Below, piece after piece: positions 34,099 to 42,543 of a stretch of DNA of 64,000 bases. The stretch comes from Clostridia bacterium (GTDB lineage: Bacteria > Bacillota > Clostridia > Christensenellales > Aristaeellaceae). Location: NCBI GenBank assembly GCA_017429695.1, contig JAFROK010000001.1, forward strand, positions 1 through 64,000, read 5' to 3'. The translations under genes and the position numbers were made by a program. The stretch's first letter is position 1. Each line of letters starts with the position of its first letter. The notes beneath the pieces are model-generated. The model was not told the DNA's origin, searched no databases, and saw nothing but the letters and a program-made list of their open reading frames with translations.

Positions 34099-35189
34099 AC
34101 CGCAAGATCATGCTGGTTTTCGGCACGCGGCCGGAAGCCATCAAAATGTGCCCCCTGGTGCTGGAACTGAAAAAGCGGAAAGATGTGGAAACTGTGGTGT
34201 GCGTGACCGGACAGCATCGGAGCATGCTGCAGCAGGTGCTGGACGCTTTCAATGTAACGCCGGATTACGACCTGCACATTATGAAGGACCGGCAGACGCT
34301 GTTTGACATCACCACGGGCGTGCTGACCGGCATGCGGGAAGTGCTGGAGAAGGAAAAGCCGGATGTGGTACTGGTGCACGGCGATACGAGCACCACCTTC
34401 GCTACCGCGCTGACCTGTTATTATATGCAGATTCCGGTGGGCCATGTGGAAGCCGGCCTGCGCACCTATGACGTTTATTCCCCATATCCGGAGGAATTCA
34501 ACCGGCAGGCCACCGGGATTGTGACCCGGTACCATTTCGCGCCGACCCCGCTGAGCCGGGACAACCTGCTGCGGGAGGGCAAGAATCCGGACCATATCTT
34601 CGTGACAGGCAATACGGTGATTGACGCGCTGAAGACCACCGTGCGGGCGGACTATACCCATCCGGAACTGGAGTGGGCGGCCGGCAGCCGGCTGATCCTG
34701 CTGACGGCGCACCGCCGGGAAAACCTGGGCGAACCGATGCACCATATGTTCCGGGCGATCCGCCGCGTGATTGAGGAACATCCGGACGTGAAAGCACTGT
34801 ATCCGATCCATATGAACCCGGTGGTCCGGGAAGCGGCCGCGCAGGAACTGGACGGATGCGACCGGATCCGGCTGATTGAACCGCTGGAAGTGCTGGACTG
34901 CCATAACCTGATGGCCCGCAGCTACCTGATCCTGACGGACAGCGGCGGCATCCAGGAGGAAGCGCCGAGCCTGGGCAAGCCTGTGCTGGTGATGCGGGAC
35001 GTGACCGAACGGCCGGAAGGCATCGACGCCGGCACGCTGAAACTGGTCGGTACCGAAGAGGAAACCATTTACCGCGAGTTCAGCCGGCTGCTGGACGACA
35101 AGGCCGCCTATGACGCTATGGCGCATGCCGAGAATCCCTACGGGGACGGGCATGCCTGCGAGCGGATTGCGGATATCCTTTGCAAGTGA
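34095..35189 (+). CDS. wecB: UDP-N-acetylglucosamine 2-epimerase
   Basis: 364 residues, non-hydrolysing type, making UDP-ManNAc for surface glycans. The start VFGTRPEAIKMCPLVLEL, VVCVTGQHRSML, HVEAGLRTYD, LTAHRRENLG and LTDSGGIQEEAPSLGKPVLVMR are all family signatures. It is translationally coupled to pepF (ATG overlaps the stop). The next plus-strand gene is also for polysaccharide synthesis. Confidence 0.95.
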   Translation: MNRKIMLVFGTRPEAIKMCPLVLELKKRKDVETVVCVTGQHRSMLQQVLDAFNVTPDYDLHIMKDRQTLFDITTGVLTGMREVLEKEKPDVVLVHGDTSTTFATALTCYYMQIPVGHVEAGLRTYDVYSPYPEEFNRQATGIVTRYHFAPTPLSRDNLLREGKNPDHIFVTGNTVIDALKTTVRADYTHPELEWAAGSRLILLTAHRRENLGEPMHHMFRAIRRVIEEHPDVKALYPIHMNPVVREAAAQELDGCDRIRLIEPLEVLDCHNLMARSYLILTDSGGIQEEAPSLGKPVLVMRDVTERPEGIDAGTLKLVGTEEETIYREFSRLLDDKAAYDAMAHAENPYGDGHACERIADILCK

Positions 35190-35221
35190 TCAGTTGTCAG
35201 TTATCAGCTGTCAGTTTTCAG
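35187..35221. repeat. TCAGTTGTCAGTTATCAG tandem units
   Basis: Four variants of the short unit lie directly after the wecB stop and before the next ribosome site. Confidence 0.7.
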
Positions 35222-35246
35222 ATGATGCGAGGCAGGAGGTGGCGGT

Positions 35247-36362
35247 TTGGCGAAGGTTGGCGTGATTACTTTCCTGCATAATGACAATTACGGATCGTCG
35301 CTGCAGGCTTATGCCCTGCAGCGGACGATCCGGGATATGGGGCATGACTGCGAACACCTGGACTACCTGCCGGACAGCCGGGAGAAAATCCGGAATATGC
35401 TCCACAGCGGAAACGACATGAAGCTGATCCTGGACGGAATCCGGAAACGTTCCGTGAAGGCCGGACAGCAGGGCGCCCGGGTGAAGAGCAGCGCGATACC
35501 GGCTTTTTATGAGAAATGCATGCAGCTGAGTTCGGTATGCCATAACCAGGCAGAGCTGCAGGCGGCCGCGGAAAAATATGATGTACTGGTTTGCGGCAGC
35601 GACCAGATCTGGAATCCGGTGTGGCTGAACCCGGCCTATTTCCTGACGTTTGCGCCGGAAGGAAAACGGAAAATCGCCTACGCTGCCAGCCTGGGAATCA
35701 GCAGGCTGCCAGCGGAAGCCAAGATACAAAAAATCCGGAAATGGACGGAAGGGTTTGACGCTGTTTCCGTTCGGGAAAAGGAAGGCGCAGCCCTGCTGAA
35801 AAAGATGACGGGGCTGGAAGCAGAAGTCATGCCGGATCCGGTATGCCTGCTTTCCCGGGAAGAATGGGCGGAAGCGGCGGCCTCCGCGCCGGAAGGAGAG
35901 CCATATCTGCTGTGCTACTTTATCGGAGAAAACGACGCCTACTGGGACCAGGTGCGACATCTGGAGCTTCAGACGGGGCTGCGGGTGCTGGTGATGCCGG
36001 TGACGGCCGGCAGCTACCAGAGCGGTTTCCAGCTTCTGGACGGCGCCGGGCCGGAAGAATTCCTGGGCGCGGTGAAAAATGCGGCCATGCTCTGTACCGA
36101 CAGTTTCCACGGACTGGCGTTCGGAACGATCTTCGGGGTGAAGACCGAACTGATTCGGCGTTACCGGGAAGACGATCCGGAAAGTAAAAACAGCCGCGTG
36201 GATCATTTCCGGCGGCTGACAGCAGAAAAGGGAATGGACGAGATCCGGCGGGAAGGCCGGGAATGGTTGGAAAAAGCAATCGGAGGAGATTCTAGCTCTG
36301 CATGTGATCTGTTACCCGAATCAGCAGATTCGGACAGATCATCATCGCTTCGCTCAGAATGA
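35247..36362 (+). CDS. Polysaccharide pyruvyl transferase family protein
   Basis: 371 residues. Relatives transfer pyruvate from PEP to sugars of surface polymers. GVITFLHNDNYGSSLQAYALQ at the start, VCGSDQIWNP near residue 117 and the later CTDSFHGLAFG match the family. TTG start with AGGAGG six bases upstream. The last 20 or so residues (Ser/Asp/Leu-rich) are encoded by the dispersed hairpin repeat at 36293-36363, so the original C-terminus probably ended near WLEKAIGG. Confidence 0.87.
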   Translation: MAKVGVITFLHNDNYGSSLQAYALQRTIRDMGHDCEHLDYLPDSREKIRNMLHSGNDMKLILDGIRKRSVKAGQQGARVKSSAIPAFYEKCMQLSSVCHNQAELQAAAEKYDVLVCGSDQIWNPVWLNPAYFLTFAPEGKRKIAYAASLGISRLPAEAKIQKIRKWTEGFDAVSVREKEGAALLKKMTGLEAEVMPDPVCLLSREEWAEAAASAPEGEPYLLCYFIGENDAYWDQVRHLELQTGLRVLVMPVTAGSYQSGFQLLDGAGPEEFLGAVKNAAMLCTDSFHGLAFGTIFGVKTELIRRYREDDPESKNSRVDHFRRLTAEKGMDEIRREGREWLEKAIGGDSSSACDLLPESADSDRSSSLRSE

Positions 36363-36363
36363 C
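36293..36363. repeat. Dispersed hairpin repeat, copy 2
   Basis: TGATCTGT (36305-36312) pairs with ACAGATCA (36334-36341), and CCGAATC (36316-36322) pairs with GATTCGG (36327-36333), with an unpaired TAC. The fold is the same as copy 1 at 1463-1498 but several paired positions have changed on both arms. It overlaps the 3-prime end of the pyruvyl transferase gene. Confidence 0.75.
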
Positions 36364-36390
36364 AGAAAAAATCGGAACAGTAAACGAAAA

Positions 36391-36420
36391 AAGCCCGCCT
36401 GGTGCACAACAGGCGGGACT
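36391..36420. terminator. Terminator of rpmB
   Basis: CCCGCCTG (36394-36401) pairs with CAGGCGGG (36410-36417). On the minus strand it is followed by CTTTTTT, so it mainly ends rpmB transcription and may also stop the convergent plus-strand gene. Confidence 0.85.
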
Positions 36421-36437
36421 TAATTTCGCTCAGGGGC

Positions 36438-36650
36438 TCAGGCCTCTTCGTGAATCTTGGGAAGAGCGCGCTGCACATTGCCGCTGCGGAGGCAACGGGT
36501 GCATACGTTCATCCGGCGGGCAGAACCGTTGACCATCACGCGGACACTCTGCACATTGGGCGCCCAGATACGATGGCTCTTGCGGTTGGAATGGCTGACG
36601 TTGTTACCGTTCAGCGTGCCCTTTTCGCAAATCTGACAAAACTTACCCAT
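36438..36650 (-). CDS. rpmB: 50S ribosomal protein L28
   Basis: 70 residues. CQIC near residue 5 and CTRC near residue 49 form a zinc ribbon. The core VSHSNRKSHRIWAPNVQSVR is diagnostic of L28. It is slightly longer than the usual 62-63 residues at the C-terminus (LPKIHEEA). GGAGGAGG precedes the ATG. It is a single-gene unit. Confidence 0.96.
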   Translation of the reverse strand: MGKFCQICEKGTLNGNNVSHSNRKSHRIWAPNVQSVRVMVNGSARRMNVCTRCLRSGNVQRALPKIHEEA

Positions 36651-36696
36651 GGAAATCCTCCTCCTTACTGGAGAGTGTTACACATCAAGCTTATCT

Positions 36697-36725
36697 AAGA
36701 TATCACAAGCAAAAAGAAAATGCAA
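36697..36725 (-). promoter_or_regulatory. Promoter of rpmB
   Basis: On the minus strand TTGCAT (36725-36720) and TATCTT (36702-36697), 17-base spacer, about 47 bases upstream of the start. Confidence 0.65.
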
Positions 36726-36739
36726 GCAGAAATTTGGGT

Positions 36740-37672
36740 TTATCCGAAAAGAATCTGGCCGAGGCGGGTGACGGGGCTCTGCATGGTGCAGCCGAGGCGG
36801 CGGACGGCCAGGACGCGGGGAATTTTCCGCATATGGCGGGTGGCCAGATAATCCTCGGCAGTTTTCCGGGCTTCGGCGGGCAGGAGATCTCCGTACAGGC
36901 GGCAGAAGACCTGGGTATGGGTATAGGTCAGCAGGATCCGGCGCTTTGCTTTCTGCCGGGCACCGAGGGCCCGGAACGCACGAACCAGCAGGCCGGACTG
37001 GCTGGCGCCGATGGCGTTGTCTCCGTGCTGCCGGTAAGCGGTCAGCTGCTGATTCACAAACACGACATGGCCGAAGGAAGCCGCCGTGAGGGCGATAAAC
37101 CAGTCGTGCATAAAGAGTTCCTTGGATTTGCCGTGTTCCGCGATCAGGCGGCACAGGGGACGGTTCATGACCAGCGTGCAGCCGGTGACGTTGTTCTGGA
37201 CGAGCAGGCGGGGCAGGGTGACCGCGCCGGGATCCCATCCCTGGTGGCGGAAAAAGCTGTCTCCGATGGGGGTACCATCGTCATCTGTCAGGGAACAGTC
37301 GGAATGCACCAGGATCGGCGTATCCGCGCCGTACTGCCGGACGGCCTCGGACATGGCCTGCTTTAAGACGGCGACCTTTTCGGGCATCCAGACATCATCA
37401 TGATCGCAGAGGAAGACATAATCCGCGTCCGCCTGGCGAATCAGGGACAGGAAATTGCCGGCCGCGCCGAAATGCCGACCGGACTCTGCGGCAGGAACGA
37501 AGCGGGAATCCTCGCGGTAAAGGGCTTCCAGGATGGCCGGGGTTCCGTCATCGGAACCGTCGTCCTGAATCAGAACGCAAAAATCACCGTCCGTCTGGGC
37601 TTTCAGGGAATCCAGCAGGGACGGCAGGTGTTTTTCGCCGTTATAGACAGCCAGGAGAATCAGCGTGTTCAC
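36740..37672 (-). CDS. Family 2 glycosyltransferase
   Basis: 310 residues, GT-A fold. The N-terminal ILLAVYNGEKHLPSLLDSLKAQ and QDDGSDDGT segments and the metal-binding FLCDHDDVW are typical of GT2 enzymes of the rhamnosyltransferase-like group. GTG at 37672 overlaps the upstream stop (GTGA), so it is coupled to the preceding transferase. Together they probably add sugars to a surface polysaccharide. The rpmB promoter lies inside the gap right after it. Confidence 0.88.
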   Translation of the reverse strand: MNTLILLAVYNGEKHLPSLLDSLKAQTDGDFCVLIQDDGSDDGTPAILEALYREDSRFVPAAESGRHFGAAGNFLSLIRQADADYVFLCDHDDVWMPEKVAVLKQAMSEAVRQYGADTPILVHSDCSLTDDDGTPIGDSFFRHQGWDPGAVTLPRLLVQNNVTGCTLVMNRPLCRLIAEHGKSKELFMHDWFIALTAASFGHVVFVNQQLTAYRQHGDNAIGASQSGLLVRAFRALGARQKAKRRILLTYTHTQVFCRLYGDLLPAEARKTAEDYLATRHMRKIPRVLAVRRLGCTMQSPVTRLGQILFG

Positions 37673-38439
37673 CAGGTGATCCCCCATTTCATGAAATACT
37701 TGATGGCAGAGCGGATCTGGCGCATGCGGCCTTTGGACGTCCGCGTATTTTCCCGGGCCCAGCGGTGTGTGACGCACATGGCGGGATGGTAAACAATGCT
37801 GCCCAGCCGACGATCCAGGACGCGGCGGCTGAGATCGGAATCCTCCTGATACAGGAAGAAGCGGGGATCAAACCCGTTCAGCTGGCGGAAAACGTCCGTC
37901 CGGATCAGGAGGAAGCAGCCGGTGGCGAACTCCACGGGAATCGGCGCGGTGATGACCATGCCGGCCAGGGTAAAATCCTGCCGCCAGCGGCGGAAGATAC
38001 CGCCGAATTTTTCGAACAGGCCGCCCAGCAGGTAGTGAACCGCGATCCGCTTTTTCGGAAGGAACTGCTCCGTTCCGTCTTCATTCAGGACCCGGGGCGT
38101 GAGGATGGCAATGTTCGGATGTGCCTCCATATAGGCGATCATCTTTTTCAGCAGGGACGGATCAAAAACGACGTCCGGGTTCATCATCAGGTGGTATTTG
38201 CTCTGGAGATAGGGAAGGACGGCATTGTTGGCCCGGCCGAAGCCGACGTTTTTCCGCTGGGAGAGCACCGTGATCCCGGGGTACGCCCATTTCAGGCGCT
38301 CGGCAGTGACCTCCTCCGGGGAGTTGTCCACGAGGAAAACATCGACCTCGATATCCGCATTCTGGATGCAGTTCAGGGCCTGGAAGACTTCATCTCCGCA
38401 CTTGTAGAGCACGATACACGTTGACAGCATTGCGGGCAT
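37669..38439 (-). CDS. Family 2 glycosyltransferase
   Basis: 256 residues. STCIVLYKCGDEVFQALNCI, then VDNSPEE, NVGFGRANNAV and LMMNPDVVF are the motifs of the GT2 rhamnosyltransferase-like family. GFDPRFFLYQEDSDLSRR carries the probable catalytic base region. The start at 38439 follows GGAGG by eight bases; an open frame continues upstream to 38751 but has no translation signal. Confidence 0.9.
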   Translation of the reverse strand: MPAMLSTCIVLYKCGDEVFQALNCIQNADIEVDVFLVDNSPEEVTAERLKWAYPGITVLSQRKNVGFGRANNAVLPYLQSKYHLMMNPDVVFDPSLLKKMIAYMEAHPNIAILTPRVLNEDGTEQFLPKKRIAVHYLLGGLFEKFGGIFRRWRQDFTLAGMVITAPIPVEFATGCFLLIRTDVFRQLNGFDPRFFLYQEDSDLSRRVLDRRLGSIVYHPAMCVTHRWARENTRTSKGRMRQIRSAIKYFMKWGITW

Positions 38440-38469
38440 GGGGCCTTCCTCCTTCCGGATGTTTGTTCG

Positions 38470-38498
38470 ATTATACCATAAGACCGGCGGAAAGAAAA
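38470..38498 (-). promoter_or_regulatory. Putative promoter of the glycosyltransferase pair
   Basis: On the minus strand TATAAT (38475-38470) with a TGG extension; the -35 (TTTTCT, about 38498-38493) is weak. Confidence 0.45.
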
Positions 38499-38519
38499 AG
38501 TGGAAATTGAACGTTATTA

Positions 38520-39572
38520 ATGATATACTCACTTGTACCGCGGCTCCGACGGCGGGATTATGATTGGAAGAAGGTTTTGCATCTGAGTAAGTTTGCAGTA
38601 TTTGTTGACCTGGAGAACTGCGGCGCCAAGGTGGCGACGCTGAACAGCATCCTGGAAAAAGTAAAGATCCGCGGGGATATCCTGCTGGGCAAAGTATACG
38701 GATATACCGATAAGTTCGGCGACCTGAAAGAGGTGCTGCTGAGCAATACATTCACGGTGGTGCCGAGCCTGCGCTACGGCATCAGCCAGAAAAACAACGC
38801 GGATATCCAGCTGGTGATTGACGCGCTGGAAGTGGCATACAAGAACGACCTGATCGACAGTTTCTGCATCGTTTCCGGTGACAGCGACTACACCCCGCTG
38901 GTGGGCCGGCTGAAGAGCATGGGCAAGTTTGTGCTGGGCATCAGCCGGAGCGAAGCGGCCAGCAATATATTCATCAACGCCTGCAACGAATTCCAGTTCC
39001 TGGAAAGCGTAGGCAAGCGGAATGTGGAGAAACCCCGGAAGCAGCGGACGGCGAGCGCCAGCGAGGAAACAGCGGATGAAAACGAGCTGAACAAGCTGCT
39101 GACGACGGTACTGGAGGAACAGGACCGGGATGAGATTTACGCCAGCGAGCTGAAGGGAACCCTGATGCGCCTGCGGCCGGACTTCAATGAAAAAGCCTAT
39201 GGCTGCGCCACGTTCTATAAGCTGCTGATGAAGCTGGCCAACAAGTTTGGCGACCTGCGGGTTCACAATGACAACTTTGACGTCATGGTCGGGCTGAACA
39301 ACTCCAGTGAGAGTCCGGAAGCCATTCCGCAGCTGACCCGTGAAAACTGGCGGGAAGCTTTTGCCGCCCAGATTCGTGCTTATAAGGAGGGCGGATTTGA
39401 CCGGGTGAATCCCTCCATCCTGAAAGCGGATATCATTACCGCTTATCCGGATTTCAACGAGAGGGCCATCGGCTTCAAACGCTTCTCCGACGTGATGAAG
39501 CAGCTCGAAAAGGACGGGCTGGTTGTTGTCGAGATGGATGAGCAGAAAACCATGCTGATCAAACTCTTATAA
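38520..39572 (+). CDS. NYN-domain nuclease with two LOTUS/OST-HTH domains
   Basis: 350 residues. Residues about 24-165 form a NYN (PIN-like) nuclease domain with the acidic VDLEN, NADIQLVIDAL and SGDSDYTPLV segments expected to hold metal ions. Two OST-HTH/LOTUS domains follow, near 190-250 (PDFNEKAYGCATFYKLLMKL) and 275-345 (YPDFNERAIGFKRFSDVMKQL). LOTUS domains bind RNA, including G-quadruplexes, so an RNA-directed nuclease is inferred. The start is uncertain: the ATG at 38520 has no ribosome site, and a TTG at 38577 nearer a GGAAGAAGG would remove 19 residues. Confidence 0.85.
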   Translation: MIYSLVPRLRRRDYDWKKVLHLSKFAVFVDLENCGAKVATLNSILEKVKIRGDILLGKVYGYTDKFGDLKEVLLSNTFTVVPSLRYGISQKNNADIQLVIDALEVAYKNDLIDSFCIVSGDSDYTPLVGRLKSMGKFVLGISRSEAASNIFINACNEFQFLESVGKRNVEKPRKQRTASASEETADENELNKLLTTVLEEQDRDEIYASELKGTLMRLRPDFNEKAYGCATFYKLLMKLANKFGDLRVHNDNFDVMVGLNNSSESPEAIPQLTRENWREAFAAQIRAYKEGGFDRVNPSILKADIITAYPDFNERAIGFKRFSDVMKQLEKDGLVVVEMDEQKTMLIKLL

Positions 39573-39587
39573 ACGGGAGAGGAAACG

Positions 39588-40145
39588 GTGAAGTATTTAC
39601 GGAGAGGAATATGGTACCTGGCGAGCCGGATGCTGCTGGTCAGCCTGATTCTCGCCCTGGTGATTACCGTGTTCTACTATGCCATGAATCTGACGAATAT
39701 CCAGATCATCCTGAAGGATGGCATGGCAGCCCGGGCTAAATACATCATGGGGATGAGCGATAATCCGGAAGACCTGAACAAATATTTCTCATCCCAGTAT
39801 GTCCGGACGGGGAACGGCACGCTGGAAACGCGGGACGATCTGATCCGCCTGGCATTTGACAACAAATCCCCTTATGTGAATTATACGGTCCGCGGTATCG
39901 ACCACCGGCTGGACGTGGATTTCTTCTGGATCTGGCCGGGAGAAGACGAGGACGTTGTGGTGACGATTCATGAACGGATTCCGCGGATTGACGGCCGCGT
40001 CAGGGGCTCTGTCGCGGATGATGTGATCCGGGAAAACGGCGCGGAAGCGCTATATCCACCGGACTGGGAGGACGCTACCTATAAGGTGACCATGAAGCAG
40101 GAAGGCTCCCAGTGGAAGATCGCGAAGATGGAACGAGTGGATTAG
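39588..40145 (+). CDS. Membrane-anchored protein of unknown function
   Basis: 185 residues. A single membrane helix near 12-32 is followed by an extracytoplasmic domain of mixed alpha/beta character ending in YKVTMKQEGSQWKIAKMERVD, which resembles the last strands of NTF2-like domains. I recognise no family. GTG start with GGGAGAGGA upstream, 15 bases after the NYN gene, so they are probably co-transcribed. Confidence 0.65.
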   Translation: MKYLRRGIWYLASRMLLVSLILALVITVFYYAMNLTNIQIILKDGMAARAKYIMGMSDNPEDLNKYFSSQYVRTGNGTLETRDDLIRLAFDNKSPYVNYTVRGIDHRLDVDFFWIWPGEDEDVVVTIHERIPRIDGRVRGSVADDVIRENGAEALYPPDWEDATYKVTMKQEGSQWKIAKMERVD

Positions 40146-40153
40146 AAAAATAG

Positions 40154-40177
40154 AGCCGCTTATTTTGCGGCTTTTTG
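40154..40177 (+). terminator. Terminator after the membrane-anchored protein
   Basis: AGCCGC (40154-40159) pairs with GCGGCT (40167-40172), followed by TTTTTG. Confidence 0.75.
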
Positions 40178-40263
40178 TATGGCATATTTGCATGCGGAGT
40201 GATAGAATACGCATGTACCGGGAAAAAGACCGGTGCAATGGCATTTGGAAAGGATGAGGAAAC

Positions 40264-40770
40264 ATGCTGAACAAACTGATTAAGAACAAGATGATTTATG
40301 CGCTGGCAAGCGTTGTGATCGGTATTATCCTGATTATCAGGCGCGGCCAGATGGCGGATGACGTGGTCCGGATTATCGGATGGCTGATGATCGGTATGGC
40401 GGCTGTCTACGCGGTCAGTTATTTTGTGAGCAGTGATAAGGAGCAGGTTCAGCTCGGCTTCGCGATCCTCGCGGGGATCGGCGGACTGCTGCTGGTCCTC
40501 CTGTCCCATCAGATTGTGAACCTGTTCCCGATCCTGGCCGGCGTGCTGCTGATTATCAACGGCATCGCTAACCTGAGCGGTGTGAGCGGAAATACCGGAG
40601 ACGCGGAAGTGCCTGCTTATTCCAAAGTTGTCGCGATTGCGGTGATCGCGCTGGGCGTGCTGATGATTATCTTCAGCCGGACGCTGATCAATGCAACGGT
40701 GCTGGTCATGGGCATCTGCCTGGTGCTGAACGGACTGGCGGAGATGGATATTATCCGCAGGTTCTGGTAA
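40264..40770 (+). CDS. DUF308/HdeD-like membrane protein
   Basis: 168 residues with five or six hydrophobic helices arranged in a repeated pattern (ASVVIGIILIIRRG, GWLMIGMAAVYAVSYF, AILAGIGGLLLVLL, LAGVLLIINGIANL, IAVIALGVLMIIF, TVLVMGICLVLNGL). This fits the tandem DUF308 fold seen in acid-resistance protein HdeD and many Bacillota proteins of unknown role. AAGGATGAGG lies upstream of the ATG. Confidence 0.72.
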   Translation: MLNKLIKNKMIYALASVVIGIILIIRRGQMADDVVRIIGWLMIGMAAVYAVSYFVSSDKEQVQLGFAILAGIGGLLLVLLSHQIVNLFPILAGVLLIINGIANLSGVSGNTGDAEVPAYSKVVAIAVIALGVLMIIFSRTLINATVLVMGICLVLNGLAEMDIIRRFW

Positions 40771-40815
40771 ATCAGTGATTAGTGGTTAGAGAAAAGCAGA
40801 CTGATAATAATTTGG

Positions 40816-40838
40816 CCCGGGAGACTCCCGGGTCATTT
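40816..40838. terminator. Bidirectional terminator before queH
   Basis: CCCGGGA (40816-40822) pairs with TCCCGGG (40826-40832); TCATTTTTC follows on the plus strand. It abuts the queH stop codon. Confidence 0.7.
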
Positions 40839-41441
40839 TTCTTTCGAGTAGAGGCAGCCACAGTAATTCTGGCGGTAGAGGCTGTATTCAGCGGATAACT
40901 GCAGAGATCGCAGGTATCCGTTTTTCTTTTTGAAATCCGCATAGAGGTAATGGACGCCGGAGCGGCGGGCGGCTTCTTCACCGGCCCGGTTGACGAAATC
41001 CGCGTTTTTATGCGGGCTGACGGACAGGGTGGTGGTGAAGTATTCAAAGCCGTGTTTTTTCGCCTGTTCAGCGGTTTCGTTCAGCCGCAGCGCAAAGCAG
41101 GCGAGGCAGCGCTTTCCGCCTTCCGGTTCATCCGCCATATGCGGAGCGAAAGCGGCAAAGGATGCATGATCATATTCGCAGGGAAGCCAGCCGATATCAT
41201 CGCCCAGGAGGGAAAGCAGGCGCTGCTGTTCTGAACAGCGGAGGAGGTATTCCTCCTCCGGCTCGATGTTTGGATTGTAGTACAGCACGGTGACCCGGAA
41301 ATGTTCCCGCAGGCGCTCCAGCACGGCGCTGGAGCATGGGCCGCAGCAGCTGTGAAGCAGCAGGGTCGGGCGGCGGCCGTCCAGACGGGCGATTTCCGCT
41401 TCCATTTCACGGTCATAATTGCGTTTGGGCGGTTGGTTCAT
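40833..41441 (-). CDS. queH: Epoxyqueuosine reductase QueH
   Basis: 202 residues. Last step of queuosine synthesis in tRNA. Cysteine motifs for the iron-sulfur and second metal site are present: HSCCGPCSS at residues 30-38, CLACFALRL mid-protein and NYCGCLYS at the C-terminus. The ATG at 41441 has GGAG ten bases upstream; a GTG at 41450 is too close to that site. The other queuosine genes are not in the window. Confidence 0.9.
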   Translation of the reverse strand: MNQPPKRNYDREMEAEIARLDGRRPTLLLHSCCGPCSSAVLERLREHFRVTVLYYNPNIEPEEEYLLRCSEQQRLLSLLGDDIGWLPCEYDHASFAAFAPHMADEPEGGKRCLACFALRLNETAEQAKKHGFEYFTTTLSVSPHKNADFVNRAGEEAARRSGVHYLYADFKKKNGYLRSLQLSAEYSLYRQNYCGCLYSKEK

Positions 41442-41764
41442 GTGGGTCACGCTCCGGATGATTGTTTCAGGGATATATATTCTCCATGAAGCTTTGCTGC
41501 CCCTGCTGATTTTGCAAAGCGGAAAAAGAGATCCTTCACTGCGTTCAGGATGACAGGTGTCTGAGGCCGTTCCGGAAGCCGGCTATACTGGTTTTCAAGG
41601 GCGGGTATCTTAGGCCGTTCCGGGAGCTGCTGTGCTGGTTCTTGACAAGGGCAGGTGCCTTTAGCCGGTGGGCTGGGGAGACACGGGGCAATACTTATTC
41701 AGGGAACGGGGCCCCGCCGGGGGACAATGAAACGAAAAAGACCGTCCCGGTGTTTCATTTTTTA
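41442..41764. other. Gene-free gap upstream of upp with repeats
   Basis: It holds the GATCCTTC...AGGATGACA element (41528-41555), two diverged tandem copies of a roughly 49-base unit sharing GGCCGTTCCGG (about 41554-41602 and 41603-41652), then a hairpin AATGAAAC/GTTTCATT (41726-41733 with 41752-41759) followed by T residues. No credible coding sequence is seen. Confidence 0.6.
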
Positions 41765-41793
41765 TTGCACGGAAGGGGAGTTTCTGGTAAAAT
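41765..41793 (+). promoter_or_regulatory. Promoter of upp
   Basis: TTGCAC (41765-41770) and TAAAAT (41788-41793), 17-base spacer, about 50 bases before the upp start. Confidence 0.75.
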
Positions 41794-41815
41794 GAACCGA
41801 AAGCGTGGAAGGTAA

Positions 41816-42475
<660 letters not shown>

Positions 42476-42490
42476 GAACGAGCTACTGAC

Positions 42491-42520
42491 AGACGGCTCC
42501 GGGCAACCGGAGCTGTCTTT
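42491..42520 (+). terminator. Terminator after upp
   Basis: A 12-bp stem (42491-42502 with 42507-42518, one G-U pair) closed by a GCAA tetraloop, followed by TT. Confidence 0.85.
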
Positions 42521-42543
42521 ATGACGGGAGAGGATTGAAACAT

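Noticed and set aside
38440..38751. Longer N-terminus of the upstream glycosyltransferase
   Set aside because: The frame stays open to 38751 but runs through the promoter region and the opposite NYN gene; a strong ribosome site supports the start at 38439.
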